Origin: Lingula anatina
Lineage: Eukaryota > Brachiopoda > Lingulata > Lingulida > Lingulidae
Reading direction: 5' to 3'
Length of the DNA: 64,000 nucleotides
Assembly (NCBI RefSeq): GCF_001039355.2
Contig: NW_019775865.1
Location: 108,655 to 172,654 of the forward strand
Below, one piece after another: positions 25,577-37,531 of this stretch. The notes beneath the pieces were generated by a model. It was not told where the DNA came from. It saw nothing but the letters and a program-made list of their open reading frames with translations, and made no database searches. Position numbers and translations under genes: made by a program. Every line of letters starts with the position of its first letter. The stretch's first letter is position 1.

Positions 25577-28420
25577 GGTGGAATGATTTGTATAGCTACA
25601 AAGAAAAATCAAAACTATTCACAAAATTCATATTCAATATATAGCAAATTTTAGAAGTACAGATACATTACATTCATAATGGCACTTCCCCGTGAAGGGA
25701 GAAGATTTAAGTATACTTTTATTATAAATGCTCATTTGCTTGACTGTCTAGACTTAATGACAAACCACACCTCAAAGAGATTGCCTTAATGAGGAGTGGA
25801 CTTGAAATGCCCACTAAAGAATAACATAAAGGTCAAATAAACCTCTTCTCAGTTTATAAGGAAGTTCCATCTTGGCTGGCATTAATAAATATATTGATCC
25901 CAAATCTATGAAGTTCCCATAGCCCAATTGTTTTTCACTGATTTAAGTTGGGGCAGCACAAGGTGTGTGTCATGCTGTGCTCAAGACTTGGTCCAAGAGT
26001 TTTTGTTTGTGGGTACTAGTACTGACTAAGAGTTGCTCTTCTGTATAGGCATCAGGTAATTATTGCAAACCCCCCTATTAAGGGAAGTAAGTGAATTTGA
26101 TGACAACGCTGATTCTTAACAGAACTGAAACTTTATAAATACAATTAAGTTATGGAATATGGATATTTGTGGATGTTAATCACAACACATAAGATGACCC
26201 CATTTATAAAACTACTTTATCCTTCTCAGAGATTGTTGCTCCACCCATCCCTATTATATGATTCAATGTTTTAGTCTATTTTTAATATGGTGATTTAGTT
26301 CTAAATGACTGCCCATTCATTTAAAATGCAATTTCCTCCTAAAAAATTACCCTACAAGCTACCCTTATGCCTGACTTATCTCTTGACTGGAACTTTTCAC
26401 GCCCACAGTGATACATTAATTCTATATTAACACGCCCAACTGTATTTCAGAATAATATACACATTCTAAGGAGATTCTTTAGCCTGATAGTGAACACCTT
26501 AAATCATAGGCATCAACAGTTGCTTAACATGTAACGATATACTAATATGTCCACCGATGAAGATTTTCCATAGACATGAAATTTCAGGGACATTTTAATT
26601 TTAAAAATATCCCATTTGTATTCTATGTTGTAGTACCTAGTATATTCCACAATTAAAGTCTAGGTCGAAGGCATGGGCCAATAACTTCCAATTTCACAGT
26701 ATCACAATGTCCAAATTAACTGGTTCTTTGGTGCATTACATTTTATTCTTCATTCACATGCAGTCATGGACATAACACAGTGATAACAACTTGGTAAGTC
26801 CTATACTACAATGATTATCCCTGCTACATCTTAAGCTCATGATTATGTCCCACATGCAAAGGGTCAGTTAGTACATGTTTACTACAAAGAATATTTTCAT
26901 ATGAGCCTTCAAATGATATATTAAAAATAAAAAGTGCATGTACTACAACATAAAAAATGGGCTAAGGGGATCATTGTACGAAGTTTGACTAGTGCTTTCC
27001 AATTTGCTTCCTGGATAGTGCTATTAACCTCAAAAATGAAGTTATTATATTAGATATGAGATGCTTATCTATCATTCTCGACTGAATACGATTATGTGGA
27101 TGATTTTTAACATGCTTATGAATATTCTAAATGCCATACATCAAAATGCTTCAGACAATTGAATAAGTCAGGTATTTAGAAGTTAGTCACCTTGCTGAAG
27201 GTGGACTAAAAATGCACCCAGGATTCTGAACATAAAACATTCCAAACTTTTTGCGAAATAAGATATCTTAAAAGACTTTATTTCTAATTTACAGGAGAGA
27301 AACTAAAAGGTCAGAATTTCGAAAATGATACACAATTGTTGCAGTGTGTAGTATCTCACATATATATTATGGCAATGACCATGATACTAATAATATCAAA
27401 AGGTAATATAAAGTCCACCAGGCTTAAATTCAACAATCAATGGTAATTTATATTTGTTACTTCTGTTAAAAAGCATGAATACAGACAAACTGATATACTG
27501 TAGGTTGCTGTATAAGGGGTTTTGAATTTTTATCTACAGAGCCATGCACAGACTTCTGTCTGACAACCTTTGAAAAGCTGCTGTATCTCTGGTAATTGTT
27601 GTCCACCTCAACCCTAATGCATGCATGATTTTGGCAACTGTTCATTCTTTGTTTCCTTAATCATCTTTATTGGTTGATAACTCTAAAAATAACTAAAACC
27701 TTTCAACGTCACACTGGACTTCAAGTATCAATTCCTTAAAATATCTGAAAAAAAGTACAGCATCTCACTCTAGAGTCTTATCATAATTTTACCACTAATT
27801 TAATTCCATTTTTGATTTTCATAGGCTTTACTTCAGTTTCACATTCTGACCTTCCAAACAAACTACTCAAATGTATATATGTCAACAGATTTTTTGTATA
27901 ATGGTTGTTTGGGGTGATATAATAAGCTCTGTTTTACGCGGATATTAGAATCATCAACCAATCAAGGTGACAGCCGAGAGCTCTCGTGTGTCAACAGTCA
28001 ATAAATCAACTGTATGGGATCACAAATTACCGGGTAGTTTCCATTCGTGTTCAATTCTACATCTTAGTGAAAATGAAAATCGCAATTTTTGTAAGCATTC
28101 CCAGTTAACGTAATTAGTCTACAGATGTAGATCAGATCAGTTACAATCATCTATAAGGCCAAACGTGACATGTCATAAACAAAGAATGTAGCGGCATGAC
28201 GGACAAGTTCACTCCCGATTTGTTAAACGATAACTAAGTGGATCGTAAAGACATAATAGCAATACGACACAAGTATTCCTCTATATTAGACATGTGATAC
28301 ACATTCCTAAACACTCACCTGATATGGGTCTAGTTTTTCGTAACTTGTTCCCGTTTTTGAAAGAAAATCTGCTTAGGGACAGCCTTGCAATGTGATTACA
28401 GCAGACTACTTCATATCGAG

Positions 28421-28432
28421 ACCGGAAATTGG
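28421..28432. promoter_or_regulatory. Shared promoter of YARS1 (-) and AGPAT (+)
   Basis: ACCGGAAAT matches an ETS/GABP site and is followed at once by ATTGG, an inverted CCAAT box. The spot lies just upstream of the YARS1 first exon (donor 28319) and about 450 bp upstream of the AGPAT start codon. There is no TATA box. Paired housekeeping-type genes head-to-head over such motifs often share a bidirectional promoter; activity in both directions is inferred. Confidence 0.5.
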
Positions 28433-28878
28433 AACGAGCCCCCAAACTGCTACCAACGGGTACTTGTTGTCGCACTAATGCTTGTGTTTTCTGCAGCTAC
28501 AGATTCATTCAACAGCTACAACGCCCTGGTATATTACCGGTTTTATATGCTTGTTCTTTTGGTATTAAGCTACAAAGCTCAAATAACCAGTGTGAGTCTA
28601 TTCTTTGATTTCTTCACATTCTGCTAAACGCAAACTTGCAATGGATGAAAAAATTATCCGATGACTGCAGTGGTCACAGATTGGTCATTCTTTGGTCAAC
28701 TTTAAGCCTAATAATCTGTATAAATTTTAATTTTTATGGATTAAAAGACGATTTTTATCACAATAAGGCGTAGTACCAAAACATTATGATGTTAAGTTTA
28801 CATTCATCTGTTAGAAAATCATTTCTATAAATGATGATTGATTTTTAAGGACTTCCAAGTTCAAGGCATAAAATCAAG
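28433..28878 (+). other. Probable 5'UTR exon and intron of AGPAT
   Basis: A GT-AG pair can be drawn from a GTGAGT donor at 28592 to an acceptor just before 28851, leaving a short untranslated exon and a leader of about 28 nt ahead of the ATG at 28879. The open frame at 28385-28627 crosses the promoter and is not likely coding. Confidence 0.35.
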
Positions 28879-31800
28879 ATGGGGATTTTTGCTTCCATAA
28901 AGACATGGTTTGTGCTACATCTCTTGATGGGATATATCTTCATTTTGTCTGGATTGATTGTGAACTGTATTATGTTTTGCACCCTCATCATCTGGCCATT
29001 TAGTAAAACGATATACCGAAAAGTTAACTGTTACCTAGCATACTGGATATGGTCACGTGAGTATGATCAATAAAATATATTGTATTAGTTTTTGTAATTA
29101 TTTATTGAGTAAAACTAAAAAGATGCAAAAATCATTTCAGTTAGGTGCATCTTTTCCAAATAAGCAGTTGCTTAGACGATCACATTTTTACCAAATAACA
29201 GGAAAAAACGAGTTTGTCTGTTCATTTGCCTGAAGATTTTATTGATTATTCCATTCCATTAAACATTGGTTTATTAATGTGATTCACATTGTGAAAATCG
29301 TTTATCATACACATGCAAAAAGCAATTTTAGTATGTTTGAAGTGACCTTCTTCAAAACATATATTTTTTCCTTTTCAGAATACACATTTCTGGGTCAGTG
29401 GTGGTCTGGGTCTGATATTGTCCTGAAGACAAATCCAGAGGATGTGAAATACTATGGGAAAGAGCATGCAATCATTATTTTGAACCACAAATATGATATA
29501 GACTGGTTGTTGGGATATTTTTTAGCTGAGAGACTGGGAATACTGGGTGTAAGAGTACTTTAACAGTTTTTAAGATAAACCAGCAAAAATAAGAATACTA
29601 AAATGTTCTCAAAGATAAAACAGCAAAAACTTTTTTTACACTCATACATGTTAGGAGACAAAGGGTTCCAATGATTATGTTCCTTAAATTAATTTGATTT
29701 AATTTTTTTTTTAATTCCCAGGGTTCTAAAGTATATGGCAAAGAAATGCTGAAGTTTGTCCCCATCCAAGGCTGGTCTTGGTATTTCACAGAGTCTGTCT
29801 TCCTTAAAAGAAACTGGGAACAAGACAGGAAGATCATCATTAGGGATATTAAAAACCTGGCAGAATTTCCAGTCAACTACTGGGTGACAGTGAGCAATCT
29901 GTTTAGAATCATTATGTACTGTGCCTGCAAATTACTCTCAATATTGACCTTAAAGATGGAATTTAATGAGTGTCAACTGAAACTTTTTTCCTGATATATT
30001 TTTCTTTAAATTTCCAACCCACATATATTTTCCTTTTAACATGTCACCACTTAAGTTTTTTATGTTTGATTTCTGTGAAACTTTCAACATTCATAATTGA
30101 TTCCATCATTTCATATATTTTGTTTGTTAATCTTAAGTTTATTAATTTTATCCCAGTGATTCTGTTTTTTTGTTATTGCATGCACTGTAGATAAATGGTT
30201 ATGTACATGTATGCGCCATGTTAGTAGCTTTTATTTGCAAACAGCATTTGAAAATGAGATTCAAAATCGTCTCACTTTTGACACGCCACCACAGACAATC
30301 CACCAATTGTGACAATTTGTTAAAGCAATGCTTGTGGATTTTGATTTTGAATATCTGTCAAATATATTAGGCTTTTTGAATTTCCTTTTTAATTGCTGCA
30401 ATGACTTCAAATTTGATTTTAAATGTATGTTTACCGTTTTATAATTTTTAGACATAGTTCCATGCATTACAATGACAGTAGTGCATGGGCACTTTTAAAG
30501 ACTCGATGCCAATGCTAGCATCATTTTGCTGTAGCACTGTTTTTGAGCTGATACATGATCATACCATGGATCTCATGCTTAGTACTGCAACAATGTGATA
30601 TGTGGGCATGCAGAATGGGTATAGCAGTAAAGGACTGGCTGCTACTAAAACAGTGCTGACAGTGTTTGCATCTGGATTCAGGAAAACTAGTTTTATCGAT
30701 TTAGACTGGCTTTAAAGACCTTAATTATGAATCAGTCATTTTAAAAAATCATTTTTCTGTAGGAGTAAACAAAATTATAAATTTTTATTAAATATGGAAA
30801 TCAAAATGCAGACAATTTATTTAATAATCTTTTAAATTAATTTGATTCTTTACAGTTGAAAACATGTAACTTTGATATTTAAAATTTGCTGTGTCTTGCA
30901 TCAGTATTCTGTATGCTTCTCAGGTGTAATAATTTTGACCTAGTTTTGTTAATTTATTTGTTTAATTGATGCTTAGCTTTAACTGTATGCTTCTTAAATC
31001 TAATGACTTTGAGATTGTATTTATTTATCTGTAAATCAACATTTTAGTTGGAAATGTGCTTCAAATTACAAGTTTTATCATTCTGTATAACTTTTGATGT
31101 ACCTTTTCTTTAGATCCTGATGTTCTGTGAAGGGACCAGGTTCACAGAGGCCAAGCACAAAGCAAGCATGAAGGTGGCCAAAGAGAAGGGTCTGCCTGAG
31201 CTGAAACACCACCTCCTGCCCAGGACCAAGGGGTTTGTACTCACTATGCAGGGACTCAAAGGAAAAAGTAAGATGGTGCTCATCTTTTATCCCCATCTCT
31301 CAATATGTATTTCGTTTGAGTTTCAAATGTCTTTTCAGTTTTCCTAAACTACTAACATCTCATTCTCTTGAATGCTAAGAAGGCAATTTTTTGACATGTA
31401 ATGCTCACTCAGTGGATTTTTCCATATTTTCCCCTAATGCTCAATGTCAACTGTACTTTTTTCATTAGACATCCCCCTGTTAAAATGTGTCCAAATGTGG
31501 AAGTGAATTGTCTGTGTGGATTGTCTGCTTTTGTTACATATTTTATGCCTCGTTATAGTTCCAGCTATTTATGATTGCACAGTGGGAATCACAAAAAGTG
31601 AAAATGAGCCAACATTCATGAATGTTGTCAATGGAAAAACATTTAAAGCTGAACTCAAAGTGAGGTAAATATCGGAAAACAGCTGAAAATATTTTAAGGT
31701 GTTTATGTCCAACATGTATATTAGGCATTAGAAAGAAAAAAGAAATCATGTATCATGTCAAAGAATTCAAAGATAAACTTAATTGGTTTGTTTATGACAT

Positions 31801-33157
31801 TATATCTAGGGAAGGAATTAGAAATACTAGATTGTGAATTATTTAACAAATAGTGCACAGTCCTGAGGGGACTACGAAGAATTGTTTCCAGTAAGAGAAA
31901 ATAAAACTCTGGCGTAAAGTCAATTGTCCACCACAGTATGAAGAAAGACAACTTAAAGTTTTTAAATAAGTACATGTCTACCGGTATCTCCCTGAAGTCA
32001 TTTCCTATTTACCTTTGATGCCCTTCCCCATTGTTAACTTATCAATGTTGCAACCAACAATGCATGTGTAACAACTTAACATTGATGCAAAGTTGCATCA
32101 TCCTGCAATATCTTTATTCAAACAACTGAGAAATCAGAGGGATAGAATTCTTTAACCTAGGTCAACTAATAGTCCGCAGTAATATATCACAGTCATGTCA
32201 CTTACAGAACCATTGTACTTAACACAAGAATATTATTCAGAATATTTTGTGGTAACTGGCCAATCAAAGGCCTAAAATTCTACAAGAGGTATAACAATTT
32301 TTATTATTACAGGAGAATAACTCTTGAGGAAATCCCAACTGACACAGATGAAGAATGCTCAGCGTGGCTTCATAAGTTGTATCAGGAAAAGGTACAAAAA
32401 ATATTTTGTGAATTCAGAACTTCATATTGACAACAAGGTCATAAGTCATGGTTATGTTTTTGCATGCATGCCTTTCATAGGTATCCCTGTCCAAAATATC
32501 TTTCATCTCCTAGCATTTAACATTTCAGCAGATTCATTTGTTTGTTGCAGGATGAGTTCTATGATGGTTTCCTGAAAAAGGGCCACTTTGATGGTGCTTT
32601 GATAGAGATCCCCAAAAGACCCTGGGACCTGTTAGTGTGGTTGTTCTGGGCAGTAACATTGGGTGTTCCTCTAATCTACTACCTGATCCAAGTGCTGTGG
32701 TCAGGGTCCATCTATGTGTCAGGTTGTGTGGTGCTGGTGATTGTCTTTGGTATGTGTTTGTATGCAAACTGAGTCACTTGTCATTAATCATTGCCATTCT
32801 TTAATCACTTTCACTATAACAGTTAGAAATTATTAATTTTAGGTTCCATAAATTATAAAAATAATTCATTCAGAACATTGGCAATAAGATGGATATTTTC
32901 ACTCTAAATTTTTATTATAATATTTTTGTTTATTTTAATTTTCATTTACTTGTTTATTTTAAATTTATTTTTTAAATTATATAAGTGAATTGTGCTCTAT
33001 ATCAGTCTTGATATGCATACTTGAAGTGTATCTGTTTTTCATATACAAATATCTGTTCTGTTAAGGCTCTGTGATGGTGAGATGGATGATTGCAGTGACT
33101 GAAACTGAGAGGGGATCAAAATATGGGCACAGGCATGAAGAGAAAAAAGAGCAATGA
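28879..33157 (+). CDS. AGPAT3/4: 1-acyl-glycerol-3-phosphate acyltransferase, AGPAT3/4 type
   Basis: Acylates lysophosphatidic acid to phosphatidic acid at ER/Golgi-type membranes. Eight coding exons: 28879-29056, 29379-29548, 29722-29889, 31114-31267, 31559-31664, 32313-32391, 32551-32749 and 33066-33157. They total 1146 nt, or 381 residues (human paralogs about 376-378). Catalytic motif NHX4D is NHKYDID at residues 95-101, and EGTR is at 178-181 (FCEGTRFTEAKH). Other family blocks: HHLLPRTKGF, CSAWLHKLYQEKD and the tail VTETERGSKYG. Hydrophobic segments lie near residues 10-40 and, toward the C-terminus, about 310-355. DECSAWLHKLYQEKD and AIYDCT look closer to AGPAT4 than AGPAT3, but an invertebrate gene may be ancestral to both. 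AATAAA lies at 33326-33331. Confidence 0.95.
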
Positions 33158-33325
33158 TGAATTACAGCTGTTTTTCTACTATAACATGATGCCGAATGCT
33201 CAGATATTTTAGTCATGTTTGAAGAGCTACTGTTCTTGTCATATACTCATTGGGTATGTGACCCAATAACCAAATATACATGAACTAAAAAAAGAAAATA
33301 TTTGATGTCAGTATAGTTTATGTAG

Positions 33326-33331
33326 AATAAA
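33326..33331 (+). terminator. Candidate poly(A) signal of AGPAT
   Basis: AATAAA 169 nt past the AGPAT stop codon. Later sites in the AT-rich downstream region cannot be excluded. Confidence 0.45.
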
Positions 33332-36300
33332 AAGGTTCTGGCATATCTTTTTTCCTACAGCAAATACTTCAGAGATAACTTTGCCATTTTTAAATGTCAA
33401 TTTGTATTGCCATAATTATTAAATATATTGTGTAGCCATTTATGGTAGGTTTTGTATGATTCCTTTATTTTTTTAAAAATAGCAATGGCATCTTTAAAAT
33501 ACCCCAGTGACATCCCTGCAGTTTTTGTTTCATTTGAGTAATGAATTTTTTAATGGACTTTTGGTGCCATTGGTAAGTTTTATGCTTAAGAAGTATATTT
33601 AGATGACCAATAGATCATGTAATTGATTTTTCTTTTTTAGCATAGAAAGATACAACCCTCAGTTTCAGATTCTTGTTGATGGTCTTTGCAACTGGCAGGC
33701 AACAAGTCTGCTTTTTACATTTAGTCTTTTTAAAATATTGTTTTATTAGGTTAACTATGCCAAATAATGAATTATTACTCTATAATCTGGACACCAGGTT
33801 TCTACACAAAGTAATAGGCCAAGCACCTGTGCAATAAGAATAACCTAAACCTCTGCCAAAGACTTTCTGTAGTTAGTTTGAATAAGGAATTAGATATCAA
33901 CTTCCTTAGTCTGAAAAAAGTTTTCATTATCAAATGTTTGGCTATTATTTCGTTATAAGATCTGTTATCTTATGCCTAACATAGGGTGAAAAAAATACAA
34001 ATTATTATTACCTGGGTCATGTATATACCTTGATTTTATTTAGAGGTGGCACTTATTACAATAATAGATTCTTTTATTTCATCAAATACAACCAAGAGGA
34101 ACTATTATGCATTGTCTTTGGGTATGCAGGCCAGTTAAAAGAAAACAGTGGGATTGTCTTTTTTTTTATATAGCAGAGTGGATAAATGGACATCATTAGG
34201 TTGGTTAAAGGTCATTGTATAAGTGAGTTAAGTGGTGACATTAAAAGACTACCAAAGTGACCACAGTGTACTCTGGAGCTTGGGCTAATGAATCCAGATA
34301 TACACATGTAACTGATTATTGCTTTTTATGCCTGCTGGTTTGATTAACATATTTAGTGCTAAAATTTATTTATTTAGAATGAAATTGCATGTTGCATGGA
34401 GTTAAGAAAATAATACTTGTGAGAATATATACATGTATTTATCTGGGCAGAATGGATATGTTTGGCATCTACACTGTTATCAGTAAGGGCTATCACTGTT
34501 TGGTGCTATACTTGAATGTTTACTAGCTATGCCAGATAAGTTGATATCGCCTTTGATAAATAGAAATAGAAAAATAATTTGATGGAAAAGGTAAGATGGC
34601 AATCCTACAAATTGGCACACAGAAATATATCCAGCTGCACTGTATCACATTAAATGGATCTCATCTGCTGCATTCCATGGCAATCAGATTGGACTGATAT
34701 CAAATCCAATGCAAAGAAAACAAACCCCACCAATCAAACAGAGAGGGTTTTCCCTCTCCCTAAATAGAGGACTCTTGTTTTTCAAAAGTTGGTGAACCCT
34801 TAATCACCTCTGAATCCTATCCTGTGTTTTGAATACTAAGTGAATGTTTCTCTATTTTAAATGAAGAGGATATGATTATCTATGTTTAATGTGATCTCTA
34901 GGTTACTTCCAATGGCTTGCTTTGCATTGTACAGAGTTAACTAGGCTGTAAGGCTGTCATAAATCGCATAAAGAGTAAAAGCATATGTAATTGTAAACAG
35001 TTGCATACCTCATAGATACTAATGTTTATTATGTTGTCTGGTAGCAGGTGAAGCACAGCTGTGATATATGCACACTTCACAGTGGTAGCAGAGCTCAATA
35101 TGTAACCTTCCTGCATTTGGTGGTCTTAGTTTTATATTTTATAAAAGTTTTGAACTAAACTTTGGTATATTTTAAAAATGTTTTTTTAGTAGAAAAGCCA
35201 GTTGGTATTTTATCAGTGCATTAACTTCCAGTGCATTTTTAACTTGACAAACATTACAGTAATGTCATTTGATTCAAAGAATTTACTGTTGTAATTGGTC
35301 TGTTCTTTCAAAAGACAGGGTAACCAGAATGTTAGTTGAATAGTTTAAGTTTACATGCCAAAACATCCGAGTTTGCAGGACCAGAATGAGAGAACATGCT
35401 AGTTATAATCAAAGGAATAATCAAGGAAACTAATGTTGATGACACCAAACATGTCAACAAAATTGATTGACAACCTATTTTTTTTTTTTGTTTTTTTTTT
35501 TGTTTTGTTTTTTTTTAGGTGGAAAGCATCCTGATCATGTGATGTTCAATTAAACCAATTCTTATGTAGGAATAAAAAAAGAGCACCCAAAGTTACTGAA
35601 CACTGAAAACTCACCTCTCTACCATCGGCCTCTGCTGTTCCCAGTAAGCTGATAGTAGAGACTTGAGTCCACAGTGTCTTCTGAAACTCTTGGAGGAAAA
35701 GAGAGAGAGACAGTTCTCATTGTGATTAAAAAATAATTTACAAGTGAGTGTGTTGCATGATCTGTATATCTGTTTTTCTCCTTAAATATGATAATGGGTA
35801 GCATTTCTCAATAAAGAATTTACATTTTAACACAAAACATTATTTACAGTTACCAGTGAAGTATAGAATATCAGTTGCCTCATTTAGTACCTTGTGTCTT
35901 GCATGCCACATACATGTATGTCCACTAATAATACCTGAAATGTTACATTTAGAGCTTAACATCAAAGTTAAATAAAATGCTCAAGCTATACACAACATTC
36001 CTTTTAAAGTATATTAACTCGTGGCTGTATTAGATGCCCGAATTATGATATGAGTGGGCACATTGGTTACTTTGTATTGGTATATGCACTTCCTTTTAGT
36101 TCATGAGTGTGCGCTGATTATCATATTTGTTGTTTTAGTATTGTTTTAAATATGATAATGATAGACTAGATCAGTTTCGCAACTGCCGTTATATTTTCTT
36201 TATTGCCAAAGAGAAATGCCCAATTTATGGAATCTATTTACATTTTCTTTAGAAAAGTTTCAAGGTGAAGATGATTGTTGGTTTTCATGTCAGGGAGAGG

Positions 36301-36380
36301 ATTATCATGTATTGAGAATTTCTTTCCAAGATGCTTTAAGTTCTAATTGGTGATTCCAGTAAAGTGAAGAAAGTGTAGTG

Positions 36381-36382
<2 letters not shown>

Positions 36383-36444
<62 letters not shown>
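36383..36444. repeat. (AT)n microsatellite
   Basis: About 31 uninterrupted AT units in spacer sequence. Confidence 0.95.
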
Positions 36445-36446
<2 letters not shown>

Positions 36447-37477
36447 ACTGTAGGCAAAGTTTCACAACAATCTGAGTGAATAATTTATGTCAGTCTAGTA
36501 GGGGCAGCACATAAGCTCATTATGTGCTGTGTACTGTAGCAGATTTAACAAAAAATGGAAGACACTTGCAAAAAGATATTTCATATGCTAAACATGTTAT
36601 AGAAGTGGTGCTTCCAATTCCTAAATGTTTATGAGTGCTTCGATTTATGTACAGCGTTATAGTGGAATAAACACGAAAAGGAAAAATCAAATCTACTGCT
36701 CCAATTTTAGTTTACATTACTAATAAAACCAGAGCAAAAGTGTGAATATTTTGCATATGCGCTCAAAAAAGCATGGTGTGGGTTGTGCACGTTTAATGCT
36801 GAACGGATGAGAAATATTCTTTGCTGATCTTGTGTATTGTAGAGAATCAACTGCAGTGGTACTGAATATTTGATTTATTAGACAGGATTACCTCCCCATA
36901 ACCGAGATTTAATACGGTAATAACATTCCTATCTCTATGAGTATCTTGCTTAACGAGTAAATTCACGAACAAACAATATATATATATATTATTCATCGCC
37001 CTTCAATCCTCTCTTATTCTCCGCTGTTATTAATTTTTTTTGATAAAATATAGTCTTTTCAATCGCCCAGTAACGTATAGCAGTCATTACATCCGACGCT
37101 AGCAAAATCGATTATCGTTTTACGTCTCACATTTCTCAACTGTGAAGTAAGTTTGTTAGATAATTCTTTACATAGAGTACAGCCATTCATTTGGCAGAAA
37201 TGGAAATACGATTAACAAAACGTGAAATCCTGATTTGATAATTTACATACTACACTTTCTGATTTTTTAATGTACATGTAATTAGTACAAACTGTCACAT
37301 TAATCGACAGGCATGATATTACATCATGAAAACATTTCAAATTATGCATTTATCGTCTTAGTTTAGGATAAATTATCAGGAATCTGCTAAATAACAGCAG
37401 GGACGGTAATAGTTATTTACAGTGAAAAGCTATCTACACGAAAATTCATGTATCACACATATACCATTAAAATGTTC

Positions 37478-37483
37478 TTTATT
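37478..37483 (-). terminator. Poly(A) signal of membrane-protein gene 1
   Basis: AATAAA on the - strand, 49 nt after the stop codon at 37532. Confidence 0.55.
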
Positions 37484-37531
37484 TTATTTCTTATTTTTAC
37501 TATAGTAGCAATTCCATGAATTCTTTACAAC

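Larger units (their letters stand above)
22368..28432. repeat. Duplicated block, copy B of the YARS1 5' region
   Basis: Second copy of the block at 16011-22365. It starts right after the lone N at 22366, at the same base where copy A starts after its gap. It has about 125 bp near 23540-23680 that copy A lacks. It continues without a break into the AGPAT gene. Confidence 0.95.
33158..37531. other. AGPAT 3' region and spacer
   Basis: About 4.4 kb, AT-rich, without a supported gene. It holds a T-rich run near 35480-35518, a 66-bp exon-like segment at 35615-35680 on the - strand, and an AT microsatellite at 36383-36444. On the - strand an AATAAA at 37483-37478 probably ends the membrane-protein gene to the right. 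Confidence 0.6.
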
